The position numbers were made by a program, and so were the translations under genes. A stretch of 64,000 nucleotides of DNA, from contig NZ_CP019701.2 in the NCBI RefSeq assembly GCF_002005205.3, positions 1,674,001-1,738,000 on the forward strand, written 5' to 3'. The DNA comes from Rhizobium rhizogenes (GTDB lineage: Bacteria; Pseudomonadota; Alphaproteobacteria; Rhizobiales; Rhizobiaceae). Shown here in pieces: positions 1 through 8,251 of the stretch (positions are counted from its first letter, which is position 1; each line of letters starts with the position of its first letter). Under the pieces are notes generated by a model. That model had not been told where the DNA came from and made no database searches. It saw only the letters and a list, made by a program, of their open reading frames with translations.

Positions 1-493
1 CGCGGAACTCGACAGCGCCGCCCTTGGACGCCTTGACGGCGCCGGCAACATCCATCGTCACCGTACCGACCTTCGGGTTCGGCATCATGCCACGCGGGCC
101 GAGTACCTTGCCGAGACGGCCGACGAGCGGCATCATGTCCGGGGTCGCGATGCAGCGATCGAAGTCGATCTTGCCGCCCTGGACGATTTCAACCAGCTCT
201 TCCGCGCCAACAACGTCAGCGCCGGCTGCCGTGGCTTCATCAGCCTTGGCGCCACGGGCGAAGACGGCGACGCGAACGTCACGGCCGGTGCCGTTCGGCA
301 GGTTGACGACGCCACGAACCATCTGGTCCGCGTGGCGCGGGTCAACGCCGAGGTTCATCGAAACTTCAACGGTTTCGTCGAACTTGGCGACAGCACGTTC
401 CTTGACCATCGAGATGGCGTCGGTAAGAACGTAAAGCTTGTTGGGATCCACGCCTTCGCGGATCTTCTGAATGCGCTTTGCTACCTTGGCCAT
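1..493 (-). CDS. rplA: 50S ribosomal protein L1 (3' part cut off by the window edge)
   Basis: The reading frame starts at the ATG complementary to 491-493 and runs off the window at base 1 without a stop, so about 164 of the usual ~230 residues are present. The protein opens [14 protein letters not shown] and contains the L1 motif [17 protein letters not shown], a family hallmark. L1 forms the mobile stalk of the large subunit that helps release E-site tRNA, and in other bacteria it also represses translation of its own operon by binding the rplKA mRNA. It lies 2 bp after rplK, so the two are surely cotranscribed. Identity is secure; only the C-terminus is unseen. Confidence 0.97.
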   Translation of the reverse strand, partial: MAKVAKRIQKIREGVDPNKLYVLTDAISMVKERAVAKFDETVEVSMNLGVDPRHADQMVRGVVNLPNGTGRDVRVAVFARGAKADEATAAGADVVGAEELVEIVQGGKIDFDRCIATPDMMPLVGRLGKVLGPRGMMPNPKVGTVTMDVAGAVKASKGGAVEFR

Positions 494-495
494 GA

Positions 496-927
496 TCAAC
501 CTACCACTTCCAGGCCCATGGCGCGGGCGGAGCCCTCAACCATTGCCATTGCGCCTTCGATGTCGGCTGCGTTCAGATCCTTCATCTTGGCTTCAGCGAT
601 CGTCTTGACCTGAGCCTTGGTGATGGAGCCGACCTTGGCGCCCTTGCCAGGCGTCTTGGAACCGGAGGTGATCTTCGCTTCCTTCTTCAGCCAGTAGGTC
701 ATCGGCGGCTGCTTCATGACGAAGGTGAAGGACTTGTCCTGGTAATAGGTGATGACGACCGGGATCGGCATACCCTTTTCCATTTCCTGCGTGGCAGCGT
801 TGAACGCCTTGCAGAATTCCATGATGTTAATGCCACGCTGACCAAGTGCAGGACCGATCGGCGGGGACGGATTGGCCGCCCCGGCCTTTACCTGCAGCTT
901 GAGCTGGCCTGCAACTTTCTTAGCCAT
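496..927 (-). CDS. rplK: 50S ribosomal protein L11
   Basis: 143 residues, the normal length for L11 (142 in E. coli). The N-terminal domain carries [17 protein letters not shown], the signature of the region that binds the GTPase-associated centre of 23S rRNA. The C-terminal RNA-binding domain ends near [14 protein letters not shown]11 supports elongation-factor turnover and RelA activation. The order secE-nusG-rplK-rplA is the classic bacterial arrangement and all are on the minus strand. The 143-bp gap to nusG holds short GC-rich inverted repeats that could be a leader or an internal terminator, but I could not assign them. Confidence 0.98.
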   Translation of the reverse strand: MAKKVAGQLKLQVKAGAANPSPPIGPALGQRGINIMEFCKAFNAATQEMEKGMPIPVVITYYQDKSFTFVMKQPPMTYWLKKEAKITSGSKTPGKGAKVGSITKAQVKTIAEAKMKDLNAADIEGAMAMVEGSARAMGLEVVG

Positions 928-1070
928 ATCTCTCTGCCTTTCAATTCAAACCGGTGACCCGGTCTCTCTCAAGCCGGATCGCTCCGGCGGCTGCGGTTGC
1001 GTGGTGCGGCGCCCTGCCCCGGCTTAAGGGCCAGATTGCCTTCCACGCGCTTGGGGCTTCGCCCCGCCAA

Positions 1071-1601
1071 TCAGACCTTCTCGACCTGATTGTATTCCAG
1101 CTCGACCGGCGTAGCGCGGCCGAAAATCGAAACTTCCACCTTCAGGCGCGAGCGCTCTTCGTCGACATCCTGAACCACGCCGTTGAACGACGCGAACGGA
1201 CCATCGGAAACGCGAACCTGCTCGCCGATCTCGAACGAAACCGAAGACTTCGGACGCTCGACACCTTCCTGAACCTGACCGAGGATACGATCGGCCTCAT
1301 AATCCGGGATCGGAACAGGCTTGCTGTCCGAACCGAGGAAACCGGTCACCTTCGGCGTGTTCTTGATGAGGTGATAGGCCTCATCCGTCAGGTTGGCGCG
1401 CACCAGCACGTAACCCGGAAAGAACTTGCGCTCGCTGTCGACCTTGCGGCCACGACGCACCTCGACGACCTTTTCGGTCGGCACGAGGATTTTCTCAAAA
1501 AGATGATCCAGACCCTTCTGGCGGGCCTTTTCCTCGATCGACTCGGCGACCTTCTTTTCAAAATTCGAATATGCGTGAACGATATACCAGCGCGCTGCCA
1601 T
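1071..1601 (-). CDS. nusG: Transcription termination/antitermination protein NusG
   Basis: 176 residues. The N-terminal NGN domain (about 1-115) begins with WYIVHAYSNFEKKVAE and has the FFPGYVLV motif; it contacts RNA polymerase across the clamp. The C-terminal KOW domain (about 122-176, EIGEQVRVSDGPF) binds Rho or ribosomal protein S10. It couples transcription with translation and modulates Rho termination. It follows secE after about 45 bp, as in most bacteria. Length and both domains are complete. Confidence 0.98.
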   Translation of the reverse strand: MAARWYIVHAYSNFEKKVAESIEEKARQKGLDHLFEKILVPTEKVVEVRRGRKVDSERKFFPGYVLVRANLTDEAYHLIKNTPKVTGFLGSDSKPVPIPDYEADRILGQVQEGVERPKSSVSFEIGEQVRVSDGPFASFNGVVQDVDEERSRLKVEVSIFGRATPVELEYNQVEKV

Positions 1602-1646
1602 TTTTATTCTCCGTTCGATCCTTCCACCGGGCCTTCGACCGCGCCG

Positions 1647-1847
1647 TTACCGGCCTACGTTCAGCACCAGGCTGAGCAGCCAGCCGATGAGCTGATCCGC
1701 AGCAAAGAAGAACAGAGCCGCAAAAATGACCATCACCAGCACCATAGCCGTCGAAATCATGGTCTCGCGGCGCGACGGCCAAGTGATTTTTGACGCTTCG
1801 GCGCGAACCTGCTGCAGAAACGTAAACGGATTGGTTTTGGATGCCAT
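1647..1847 (-). CDS. secE: Preprotein translocase subunit SecE
   Basis: 66 residues from the ATG at 1847 (MASKTNPFTFLQQV). An in-frame ATG five codons upstream exists, but the shorter start matches the family. The motif EASKITWPSRRET is the conserved amphipathic SecE helix, followed by one membrane segment (about residues 35-60). This is the short single-span form usual in alphaproteobacteria, not the three-span E. coli form. SecE clamps SecY in the translocon. It is cotranscribed with nusG. Confidence 0.95.
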   Translation of the reverse strand: MASKTNPFTFLQQVRAEASKITWPSRRETMISTAMVLVMVIFAALFFFAADQLIGWLLSLVLNVGR

Positions 1848-2033
1848 TGACTGCCCACGCAATTACGGCGCGTAAAGCCGATACTGATCAGCCCCACGCA
1901 CCGCGTGTCTGTTTTGACCCTACATAAACACCGATTCCACTTTTAACAAGAGGAAATCGACATTCGGCGAAATTCGCCGGAAATCCGGCATCCATCTGCC
2001 ATGCAGCGAAAGCCCGCGCTTGCGAATGGAAAG

Positions 2034-2109
<76 letters not shown>

Positions 2110-2302
2110 TCGACACCTGAACCGGCCGCTAAATCGCTTGGCCAATTCGGTATGCGCTCCTTTAAGGTGCAGGGAAAAGAATGGCAAGTGTGTTTTTTGT
2201 TTTTTCACATTGTCTGGCAAAATATGCCGGCGCACTTCCCTGCCCTGCCTGATGCACCCCCTATTGCATTGATCCGCCTTCAACACTTTCACAGGAAACC
2301 CC

Positions 2303-2890
2303 ATGAGCATCTATCTCGTCCGTCACGGCCAGACCGAATTTAATGCCGTCCGCCGCTGGCAGGGCCAGGTCGATTCGCCGCTGACGGAACTGGGGCGGCA
2401 GCAGGCGATGCTGATGGGACGCAGGCTCGCCACGCTGGTTGAAACCGGTGAAGTGCATATTTTTTCCAGCCCGCTTGGCAGGGCCAGACAGACCTGTGAA
2501 ATCGTCGCGGGCGAAATCGGCATGATCGACGGCATCACTCTCGATCCCGGACTGATGGAAATCGGCATGGGCGCATGGGATGGCATGACGGATTACGAGA
2601 TCGACTACGAATATCCCGGCATGCGCGACGGGTTGGATCGCTACGAGTGGTTTTTCCATGCACCGGGCGGCGAAACATTCGACAGGATGAAGAGCCGCGT
2701 CGCCCGCAGCCTGGAGACGATCACACAGAGACAGGCCCGCGACGCGATCGTCATCTGCCACGGTATAACCAGCCGGATATTGCGCGGCGTCTATGCGAAC
2801 CTTTCCAGAGAGGAAGCCCTGCGCCTCGATGTGCCGCAGGATGCGTTTTTCCATCTTCAGGACGGTGATGTCACCCGGATCGACTGCTGA
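2303..2890 (+). CDS. Histidine phosphatase family protein (phosphoglycerate mutase-like)
   Basis: 195 residues opening MSIYLVRHGQTEFN, with the catalytic RHG motif at residues 7-9. A second histidine lies in the motif VICHGITSR (about residue 151) and the acidic proton donor is probably E88 or a neighbour. This is the histidine phosphatase superfamily, whose members cleave phosphoesters or act as cofactor-dependent mutases; the substrate cannot be told from sequence. The start has an AGGA ribosome site 8 nt upstream. It is a lone plus-strand gene between minus-strand translation genes and converges on tuf across a shared terminator. Confidence 0.85.
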   Translation: MSIYLVRHGQTEFNAVRRWQGQVDSPLTELGRQQAMLMGRRLATLVETGEVHIFSSPLGRARQTCEIVAGEIGMIDGITLDPGLMEIGMGAWDGMTDYEIDYEYPGMRDGLDRYEWFFHAPGGETFDRMKSRVARSLETITQRQARDAIVICHGITSRILRGVYANLSREEALRLDVPQDAFFHLQDGDVTRIDC

Positions 2891-2904
2891 TCCTTTCAGG
2901 CAAT

Positions 2905-2934
2905 AAAAAACCCCGCTGTTTCCAGCGGGGTTTT
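2905..2934. terminator. Bidirectional rho-independent terminator between the phosphatase gene and tuf
   Basis: An 8-bp perfect stem (CCCCGCTG at 2911-2918, CAGCGGGG at 2923-2930) with a TTTC loop is flanked by an A run on the left and TTTT on the right. It can therefore stop transcription from both convergent genes. Confidence 0.9.
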
Positions 2935-2959
2935 CCTCAATCCCTTGCGGGTTTGAAAA

Positions 2960-4135
2960 TTACTCGACGATCGAAGCCACGATGCCGGCGCCGACGGTAC
3001 GGCCGCCTTCGCGGATAGCGAAGCGCAGCTTTTCTTCCATCGCGATCGGAACGATCAGCTCGACGTCAACGGTCACGTTGTCGCCAGGCATAACCATTTC
3101 CGTGCCTTCCGGAAGCGTAACGATGCCCGTTACGTCCGTCGTGCGGAAGTAGAACTGCGGACGGTAGTTCGTGAAGAACGGCGTATGACGGCCGCCTTCT
3201 TCCTTCGTCAGGATGTAGGCTTCGGCCTTGAACTTCTTGTGCGGCTTGACGGAACCCGGCTTGCACAGGATCTGACCACGCTCGACGCCGTCACGGTTAA
3301 CACCGCGAACCAGTGCACCGATGTTGTCGCCGGCCTGGCCCTGGTCGAGCAGCTTGCGGAACATTTCAACGCCGGTAACCGTCGTCTTCGAGGTCGGACG
3401 GATGCCGACGATCTCGACTTCTTCACCAACCTTGACGATACCGCGCTCAACGCGACCCGTCACAACCGTACCACGGCCCGAGATCGAGAACACGTCTTCG
3501 ATCGGCATCAGGAACGGCTGGTCGATCGGACGCTCAGGCGTCGGGATGTAGGCGTCGACAGCAGCCATCAGCTCGCGGATCGCGTCTTCACCGATCTTCT
3601 TGTCGGAATCTTCAAGAGCAGCAAGTGCCGAACCCTTGATGATCGGGATATCGTCGCCCGGGAAGTCGTAGGACGACAGAAGTTCGCGAACTTCAAGCTC
3701 GACGAGCTCGAGAAGCTCGGCGTCGTCAACCTGGTCGACCTTGTTGAGGAACACGACGATCGCCGGAACGCCAACCTGACGGGCAAGCAGGATGTGCTCG
3801 CGCGTCTGCGGCATCGGGCCGTCGGCTGCCGAGCAAACCAGGATCGCGCCGTCCATCTGCGCCGCACCGGTGATCATGTTCTTCACGTAGTCGGCGTGGC
3901 CGGGGCAGTCAACGTGAGCGTAGTGACGGTTCGGCGTCTCATACTCAACGTGGGCCGTCGAAATCGTGATACCACGAGCCTTCTCTTCAGGAGCAGCGTC
4001 GATCTGGTCGTACGCCTTGAACTCGCCGAAGAACTTCGTGATTGCTGCCGTCAGCGACGTCTTGCCATGGTCAACGTGACCGATCGTGCCAATGTTGACG
4101 TGCGGCTTCGTCCGCTCAAACTTGCTCTTTGCCAT
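2960..4135 (-). CDS. tuf: Elongation factor Tu
   Basis: 391 residues, full length for alphaproteobacterial EF-Tu. G1 is GHVDHGKT, G2 lies around RGITI, G3 is DCPGH, G4 is NKVD and G5 is GSAL. Domains 2 and 3 follow with the conserved RTVGAG near the C-terminus. EF-Tu delivers aminoacyl-tRNA to the ribosomal A site with GTP. Rhizobia usually carry two tuf copies; this one sits near the tRNA-Trp/secE/nusG/rplKA cluster, which fits a tufB-type location. Upstream, a TTGACA-like element (complement of 4230-4235) could be its -35. Confidence 0.98.
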   Translation of the reverse strand: MAKSKFERTKPHVNIGTIGHVDHGKTSLTAAITKFFGEFKAYDQIDAAPEEKARGITISTAHVEYETPNRHYAHVDCPGHADYVKNMITGAAQMDGAILVCSAADGPMPQTREHILLARQVGVPAIVVFLNKVDQVDDAELLELVELEVRELLSSYDFPGDDIPIIKGSALAALEDSDKKIGEDAIRELMAAVDAYIPTPERPIDQPFLMPIEDVFSISGRGTVVTGRVERGIVKVGEEVEIVGIRPTSKTTVTGVEMFRKLLDQGQAGDNIGALVRGVNRDGVERGQILCKPGSVKPHKKFKAEAYILTKEEGGRHTPFFTNYRPQFYFRTTDVTGIVTLPEGTEMVMPGDNVTVDVELIVPIAMEEKLRFAIREGGRTVGAGIVASIVE

Positions 4136-4542
4136 GTGAATTGCTTCCTGTGAACGTGAAGTAGTTTCCCCGGCGAACCGGTTTGGTGTCGCCGTTTAAG
4201 GCTTTGTAAGCGAATGCGCAAGACTTAATTGTCAAAGCGCCATCGCACACGCCCGCGACGTACCCTGAGGCGCGTATATGGTGTATCGTTTGCGACATTT
4301 AAACCCTCGAAAGGGGCAAGTCGGCACGAGACGCGGGAAGCCTCCTCCTCCACTGTCACCGATCACTATTTGCGGTATTTCCATCACAACTTCTTTACCT
4401 GTGCCCGCATGATGGCTTATGGACATTCCATCGCCGGAGGGAGACGGGCGAGCGGAACAATGCGCCGGGCGCACTATCTTATATCTTCATTTCGACCAGC
4501 CGCGTTCTCCCGCGCGACCTTGCATCCGTTTCAGGACATCCC
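4136..4542. other. 407-bp intergenic region between tuf and the TerC gene, probably two divergent promoters
   Basis: Only short overlapping frames without ribosome sites occur here, so I see no gene. The minus strand carries TTGACA (complement of 4230-4235) about 95 bp before the tuf start, a candidate -35; no convincing -10 was found at 17-bp spacing. The right half must hold the promoter of the TerC gene. No tRNA cloverleaf or terminator was found. Confidence 0.5.
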
Positions 4543-5175
4543 ATGGAAATCTTCACAGCCGCCGGTTTCACGGCATTCTTACAGGTGATCGCGATCGATC
4601 TCGTTCTGGCGGGCGACAACGCCATCGTCATTGGCCTTGCCGCAGCCGGCCTCCCTGCCCATCTCCGCCGCAAGGCGATCCTGGTCGGCATCATTGCCGC
4701 CACCGTTCTGCGCATCGGCTTTGCCGCCGTCACCGTGCAGCTGCTTTCCATCGTCGGCCTGCAATTGTTCGGCGGCCTGCTGCTCGCATGGGTGTGCTGG
4801 AAGATGTGGTCCGAGCTGCGCGAGGCCGCGGGCTCCATCGAAGACGAGGTAACGGACGAAGAGGCCGACCTGACCAAGGGTCACAAGACCTTCTTCCAGG
4901 CCGCGACCCAGATCGTCATCGCCGACGTCTCCATGTCACTGGACAACGTGCTTGCCGTCGCCGGCGCCGCCCAGGAGCATGTGACCGTACTGGTGATCGG
5001 GCTCATCGTCTCCATCGCCCTCATGGGGCTTGCAGCGAACTTCGTGGCCAAGCTGCTGCACCGCTATCGCTGGATTTCCTATCTCGGCCTGATGGTCATC
5101 ATCTATGTGGCGCTCAACATGCTCTATCACGGCGTGATCGAGGTCCTGCCCTACATCAAGCCCTATCTGGGCTGA
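4543..5175 (+). CDS. TerC-family integral membrane protein (YjbE type)
   Basis: 210 residues with about seven hydrophobic segments. Two acidic membrane motifs typical of TerC, DLVLAGDNAIVI near residue 20 and DVSMSLDNVLAV near residue 128, suggest the internal repeat of the family, in which these Asp residues are thought to bind metal. A charged cytoplasmic loop (about 92-115) separates the halves. TerC/YjbE proteins are linked to tellurite resistance and metal efflux, including manganese in some bacteria; the ion here is unknown. A strong terminator follows. Confidence 0.88.
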   Translation: MEIFTAAGFTAFLQVIAIDLVLAGDNAIVIGLAAAGLPAHLRRKAILVGIIAATVLRIGFAAVTVQLLSIVGLQLFGGLLLAWVCWKMWSELREAAGSIEDEVTDEEADLTKGHKTFFQAATQIVIADVSMSLDNVLAVAGAAQEHVTVLVIGLIVSIALMGLAANFVAKLLHRYRWISYLGLMVIIYVALNMLYHGVIEVLPYIKPYLG

Positions 5176-5204
5176 GCCGCCCCATATCGGCACCGCCTGC
5201 CAAG

Positions 5205-5236
5205 GCCCGGAAACTTCGGTTTCCGGGCTTTTTTTT
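5205..5236 (+). terminator. Rho-independent terminator after the TerC gene
   Basis: A 10-bp perfect stem (5205-5214 with 5219-5228) has a TTCG tetraloop and is followed by eight T residues. It ends transcription of the gene stopping at 5175. Confidence 0.94.
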
Positions 5237-5449
5237 GCGCCATGTTGCGCGGCGCCGTCCGCCCGAAAATCTCATCCCAGCTGCCGGCAGACGTCTCGGG
5301 GAATCACCCGCCACAACAGCTGCAACATCCGGACAAGACAGGGAAATCGTGATTTTTCGCCCATGGATTTTGGCAATTGAGGTCAGCCACGGGCAAGCCT
5401 AGGGAGCTAGCAATAAGTCATAATAATAAAAAGAAAGGTAAAGCTGCCA

Positions 5450-5563
5450 ATGGCTTATGACTGGAGCGGCGGTCGGACCCGTCGCCTTCGAAGGATGAAA
5501 CTCGGCGTTGTCGCAAGCTCCCTCATCCTTCTCGCGCTCATGGTATCGCTCGTTCTTGGCTGA
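5450..5563 (+). CDS. Small single-span membrane protein, 37 residues
   Basis: An ATG at 5450 opens a 37-residue frame: a basic N-terminus with GGRTRRLRRMK, then one hydrophobic stretch of about 20 residues ending LVLG. This arginine-rich start plus one membrane helix is the usual look of small inner-membrane proteins. An AAAGG lies about 11 nt upstream, a weak but possible ribosome site. The positive-inside charge layout supports coding, but the frame is short and function is unknown. Confidence 0.5.
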   Translation: MAYDWSGGRTRRLRRMKLGVVASSLILLALMVSLVLG

Positions 5564-5655
5564 ACGCGCCGCAAGCGCAGACCAACATTGACCGGCGGCA
5601 TGGCAAGGTTTCACAACCGCCCTGCCGCCGCTCCTTCAGGCAATGTCGCAGGCGG

Positions 5656-6021
5656 TCAGGACTTTTTCTTTTCCACGCAATGAACCGGCTTCTTCATCTC
5701 CGGGTCCGCCATCAGATCGTAAAGATCCGCCTCCTCGCCCTTCGACCACCAGACATGGACGCCTCCCTCATATCTGGCCCCCGAGCCTGAAATGACATTC
5801 GCCGCAACGAGGACACCGTCCTTCAGTCCCAGCCGCACGAGGCTGATATCCCCGGCATTGAAATAAACGGCCTCCACCGTGTCCGCGCCGCATTGGTAGA
5901 CAGTCTCCACCTTCTCGACCGCCGTATCCTTCGGAAGCGGAATCACCAGATCTTCGGCAAGGGCGCCGGAGGCGGCCGACGACAGAACGGCGAAGCAGAT
6001 GGCGGCGATGGATTTTGTCAT
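5656..6021 (-). CDS. MliC-like periplasmic lysozyme inhibitor
   Basis: 121 residues from the ATG at 6021 (MTKSIAAICF); a longer frame starts ten codons upstream but would spoil the signal peptide. Residues 1-22 are a signal peptide ending ALA. The mature part has the MliC layout: VYQCGADTVEAVYFNAGD, a glycine-rich strand SGSGARYEGGVHVWWSKGEEA, and a C-terminal Cys that could pair with the first Cys. MliC/PliC proteins block host c-type lysozymes. Single gene, no operon partner. Confidence 0.75.
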   Translation of the reverse strand: MTKSIAAICFAVLSSAASGALAEDLVIPLPKDTAVEKVETVYQCGADTVEAVYFNAGDISLVRLGLKDGVLVAANVISGSGARYEGGVHVWWSKGEEADLYDLMADPEMKKPVHCVEKKKS

Positions 6022-6198
6022 GATGTCCCTTTCCTGATTAGGCCGGGACATAAGGCCACGACAGCAAAGCCAAAATTGGGCAGCTGTTCCTGATCCGCAG
6101 AATTATCAGGGCCATCAACGACGGACGGCGCATCACGAATGGCCGGGGGCTATGCTTTCAGCCACCGCCAGTTCACTCTGGAATCAGCCATCGCCACG

Positions 6199-6297
6199 CT
6201 ACCGGTAGTATATCCAGTATGCGATCCCGAGAATCACTGCCCACATCAGCAACGATATGGCCAGTACGGCGAGATAGTTTCTAAATCGTCTTGTCAT
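6199..6297 (-). CDS. Small membrane protein, 32 residues (tentative)
   Basis: From the ATG at 6297 the frame reads MTRRFRNYLAVLAIS, a basic head followed by one long hydrophobic helix ending WIYYR. Charge layout is that of a single-span inner-membrane peptide. A longer in-frame start at 6390 adds 31 residues with no membrane character. The ribosome site (GGGCGG just before the ATG) is poor. Function unknown. Confidence 0.4.
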   Translation of the reverse strand: MTRRFRNYLAVLAISLLMWAVILGIAYWIYYR

Positions 6298-6701
6298 CCG
6301 CCCACATTGCCGGCCGGCCGCCCGGGAGGACAGCTTTCGCCGTTGAATTGCTGGATGCGGGTCGAACCGCACGATCAACCCTTCTACCAAGATACGGAAT
6401 CACGGACCATTCGCAGATTTTACCCGCCCTAAACCGGGGTCGCACAAAGGCTGCCGGGCTCAGCCGGGCAACTTCACTTGGGCCCCGCCATGGATCGCGC
6501 GGAACCGAAGGCATCCAGCCAGTTGGCAATGGTGACAGAGAGGATAAAACAAAGCCCGGCCATGCCGGCGCGCGAACCTGTAAAGACGGGCGCATGTTCC
6601 GCCAGAGGTCACATAAAACCCGTCCGGCACAAGCGGCATCCGCTTTCCGGTCTGGTCTTGCATTTACATGAATGGTCGGGTGACGGCGATCAGCCGCCAC
6701 C
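6298..6701. other. 404-bp region without a confident gene; possible decayed secreted-protein gene
   Basis: Frames on both strands overlap and none has a good start. On the minus strand 6460-6663 encodes 67 residues containing PLVPDGFYVTSGGTCARLY, which looks like the start of small secreted proteins of the type GYYVSSDTPC that I associate with rhizobia. The rest of the frame then turns Arg/His-rich, as if shifted out of frame. I treat it as a possible gene remnant only. Confidence 0.25.
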
Positions 6702-6745
6702 CCGGCCCTTATCCGGCCCTTATCCGGCCCTTATCCGGCCCTTGT
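6702..6745. repeat. Tandem repeat of an 11-bp unit, four copies
   Basis: CCGGCCCTTAT occurs three times exactly (6702-6712, 6713-6723, 6724-6734) and once with one change (6735-6745). The last unit touches the stop codon of the minus-strand gene at 6745. A slippage-prone short array, not a CRISPR: there are no spacers. Confidence 0.9.
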
Positions 6746-7194
6746 CAGCTCTTCAGCGCCGTATTGCACAGGCTCCAGTAGCCGCCGCCCTTCTGAATCC
6801 ACTTCAGATCGCCGAGCGTGCCGTCATTCTTGTTCTTGTGGTAGGAATCGACGCAGGTTTTCAGGCGCGCCTTGCCGGGCGTCTCGCTTGAATATTTCTT
6901 ATCGACAGCACTCGGAAAAGCGACGCCCTTCGGGGCCTTTATCGTCGCTTTTTCGGGTTCTTTGTCGGTTGTGGCCGCGACCTGCTTGTCGTCGGCCGCA
7001 TCCTCGGCTGCCGCATCGGCACCGCAGAATTTGGCGCGATAGTCGTTCCACTTGACGTCCTTCGCGGACCCGTCAGCTTTCGCCGCCTGATATTTCACGC
7101 TGCACTCTTTCATGGTGAGTGCGGCTGCGGGGGAGACAAACGCTGCCGATGCCAGCAGCGCAAAGGATGAGAGAATGACAACCCTGTTAAACAT
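6745..7194 (-). CDS. Hypothetical periplasmic protein with two Cys-rich repeats
   Basis: 149 residues from the ATG at 7194 (MFNRVVILSSFAL). Residues 1-25 form a signal peptide ending AAA. Two related segments follow: MKECSVKYQAAKADGSAKD with DYRAKFC, and a later LKTCVDSYHKNKNDGTLGD with YWSLC. Each has the pattern C-x(8)-N/A-D-G-x(4-5)-W, so the protein is an internal duplication separated by an Ala/Asp/Lys linker. The motif resembles PsiF-like periplasmic repeats. Function unknown. The gene ends inside an 11-bp tandem repeat. Confidence 0.7.
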   Translation of the reverse strand: MFNRVVILSSFALLASAAFVSPAAALTMKECSVKYQAAKADGSAKDVKWNDYRAKFCGADAAAEDAADDKQVAATTDKEPEKATIKAPKGVAFPSAVDKKYSSETPGKARLKTCVDSYHKNKNDGTLGDLKWIQKGGGYWSLCNTALKS

Positions 7195-7469
7195 TGGAGA
7201 CTCCCGTGTGCATGATTGCCGGGCGACTATCCGACCGGATTTTCCGCTTGTCAACGAGCATTGCAGAAAGGATGGAAAGCGGGATTGACGCAGAAAAACC
7301 GCAGGCGCGGACAGGATATTGTCGCAGCGCAGCCAGCATCTTCAAATCCAGCCGCTTCAAATGTCACGCCAGCCCCGGAGAATCACGTGTTCGTGTGGCG
7401 TCAACCCCTCGAGGGAACGAAATCCCTAAATTTTCGTTAGCATCCCGAACGAATAACGAGGATTTATCG

Positions 7470-7796
7470 ATGTTGAGGATGCCGAAGACTATCTCCGCGC
7501 TCGCTCTTGGCGTCGCATTATCTGGCGCTTCCGTCATGCCCGCTCATGCGCTGAGCCTCATACAGCCGGCCTATCAACCGCCGGAACAGGCCCAGACCTC
7601 CACGCAGCGCAGCTATCCCGCCTCCGCCTTCGCCGCAGGAACCGGCGAAGATGCCACGACCAATGGCTATGCCCTGACGCAAGCGGAAATAAACCACGTG
7701 AAATGGTGTGCGGCCCGATACACCTCATATCATCCGACGGATAACAGCTACATGGCCCCCGCCGGCACCCGCACGCAATGTCGTTCGCCCTATTGA
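7470..7796 (+). CDS. BA14K-like secreted protein
   Basis: 108 residues. The ATG at 7470 has AACGAGGA 8-10 nt upstream. The N-terminus is a signal peptide (about 1-28, ending AHA). The C-terminus has the BA14K-type motif: VKWCAARYTSYHPTDNSYM, then TQCRSPY, i.e. W-C-x-x-R-Y-x-S-Y with a second Cys about 20 residues on. BA14K was first described as an immunoreactive 14-kDa Brucella protein with a lectin-like activity and is widespread in Rhizobiales. Here the middle (PPEQAQTSTQ) is low complexity. Monocistronic. Confidence 0.7.
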   Translation: MLRMPKTISALALGVALSGASVMPAHALSLIQPAYQPPEQAQTSTQRSYPASAFAAGTGEDATTNGYALTQAEINHVKWCAARYTSYHPTDNSYMAPAGTRTQCRSPY

Positions 7797-7934
7797 CCGG
7801 CCCAAAACAGCGTCTTGCGTAACGGGCGGAAAACCTTGCCCGTTGCCGGCAAGATAAAATTTACCTTAAATTTTATTGACCTGAACCTTTTTCCTCGCAG
7901 GCCGTTTGAAGCGCAGGTCAACGGGGCAGACGCG

Positions 7935-8129
7935 ATGTTGTGGAATCTGGAAAAGCTGGAACAGGAAAGGGTGGAACTGATCGAGGTCATCACCGCCCTC
8001 AGCCATGTGGAGCGCCTTTCGCAGGATGAGCATTCTTCGATATTTGAAAAAATCGCAGCGCATATGGGAAGGTTGAGCGAACTGGACGCCGAGAAACAGC
8101 GGGTTCAATCCGCGCTTGAAGCAGTCTGA
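7935..8129 (+). CDS. Small coiled-coil protein of unknown function
   Basis: 64 residues from the ATG at 7935 (MLWNLEKLEQERVEL), with GGGG 8 nt upstream. An earlier in-frame ATG at 7815 gives a 104-residue frame, but the extra part looks like non-coding sequence. The protein is almost entirely helical with heptad-like spacing of Leu/Ile (KLEQERVELIEVITAL and later GRLSELDAEKQRVQSAL), so it is likely a soluble coiled coil. No known domain recognised. Confidence 0.5.
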   Translation: MLWNLEKLEQERVELIEVITALSHVERLSQDEHSSIFEKIAAHMGRLSELDAEKQRVQSALEAV

Positions 8130-8211
8130 ACGCACGTCACGCCAGCCGGCTGCCACCAACGGTATAGCTCGATGCGGTCATCGCCCCGCTGGCCCGTGGC
8201 CGCAGATTTCA

Positions 8212-8251
8212 CCTGATCACTCGTCTTCCGGCCTGATCACTCGTCTTCCGG
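8212..8251. repeat. Perfect 20-bp tandem duplication at the stop codon of the ABC exporter gene
   Basis: The sequence CCTGATCACTCGTCTTCCGG occurs at 8212-8231 and again at 8232-8251. The second copy contains the stop codon (complement of 8237-8239) and the last coding bases of the ABC exporter; the first copy carries the same stop in reserve downstream. Confidence 0.9.

Noticed and set aside
6702..6745. CRISPR-like direct repeats
   Set aside because: Units abut without spacers and are only 11 bp.
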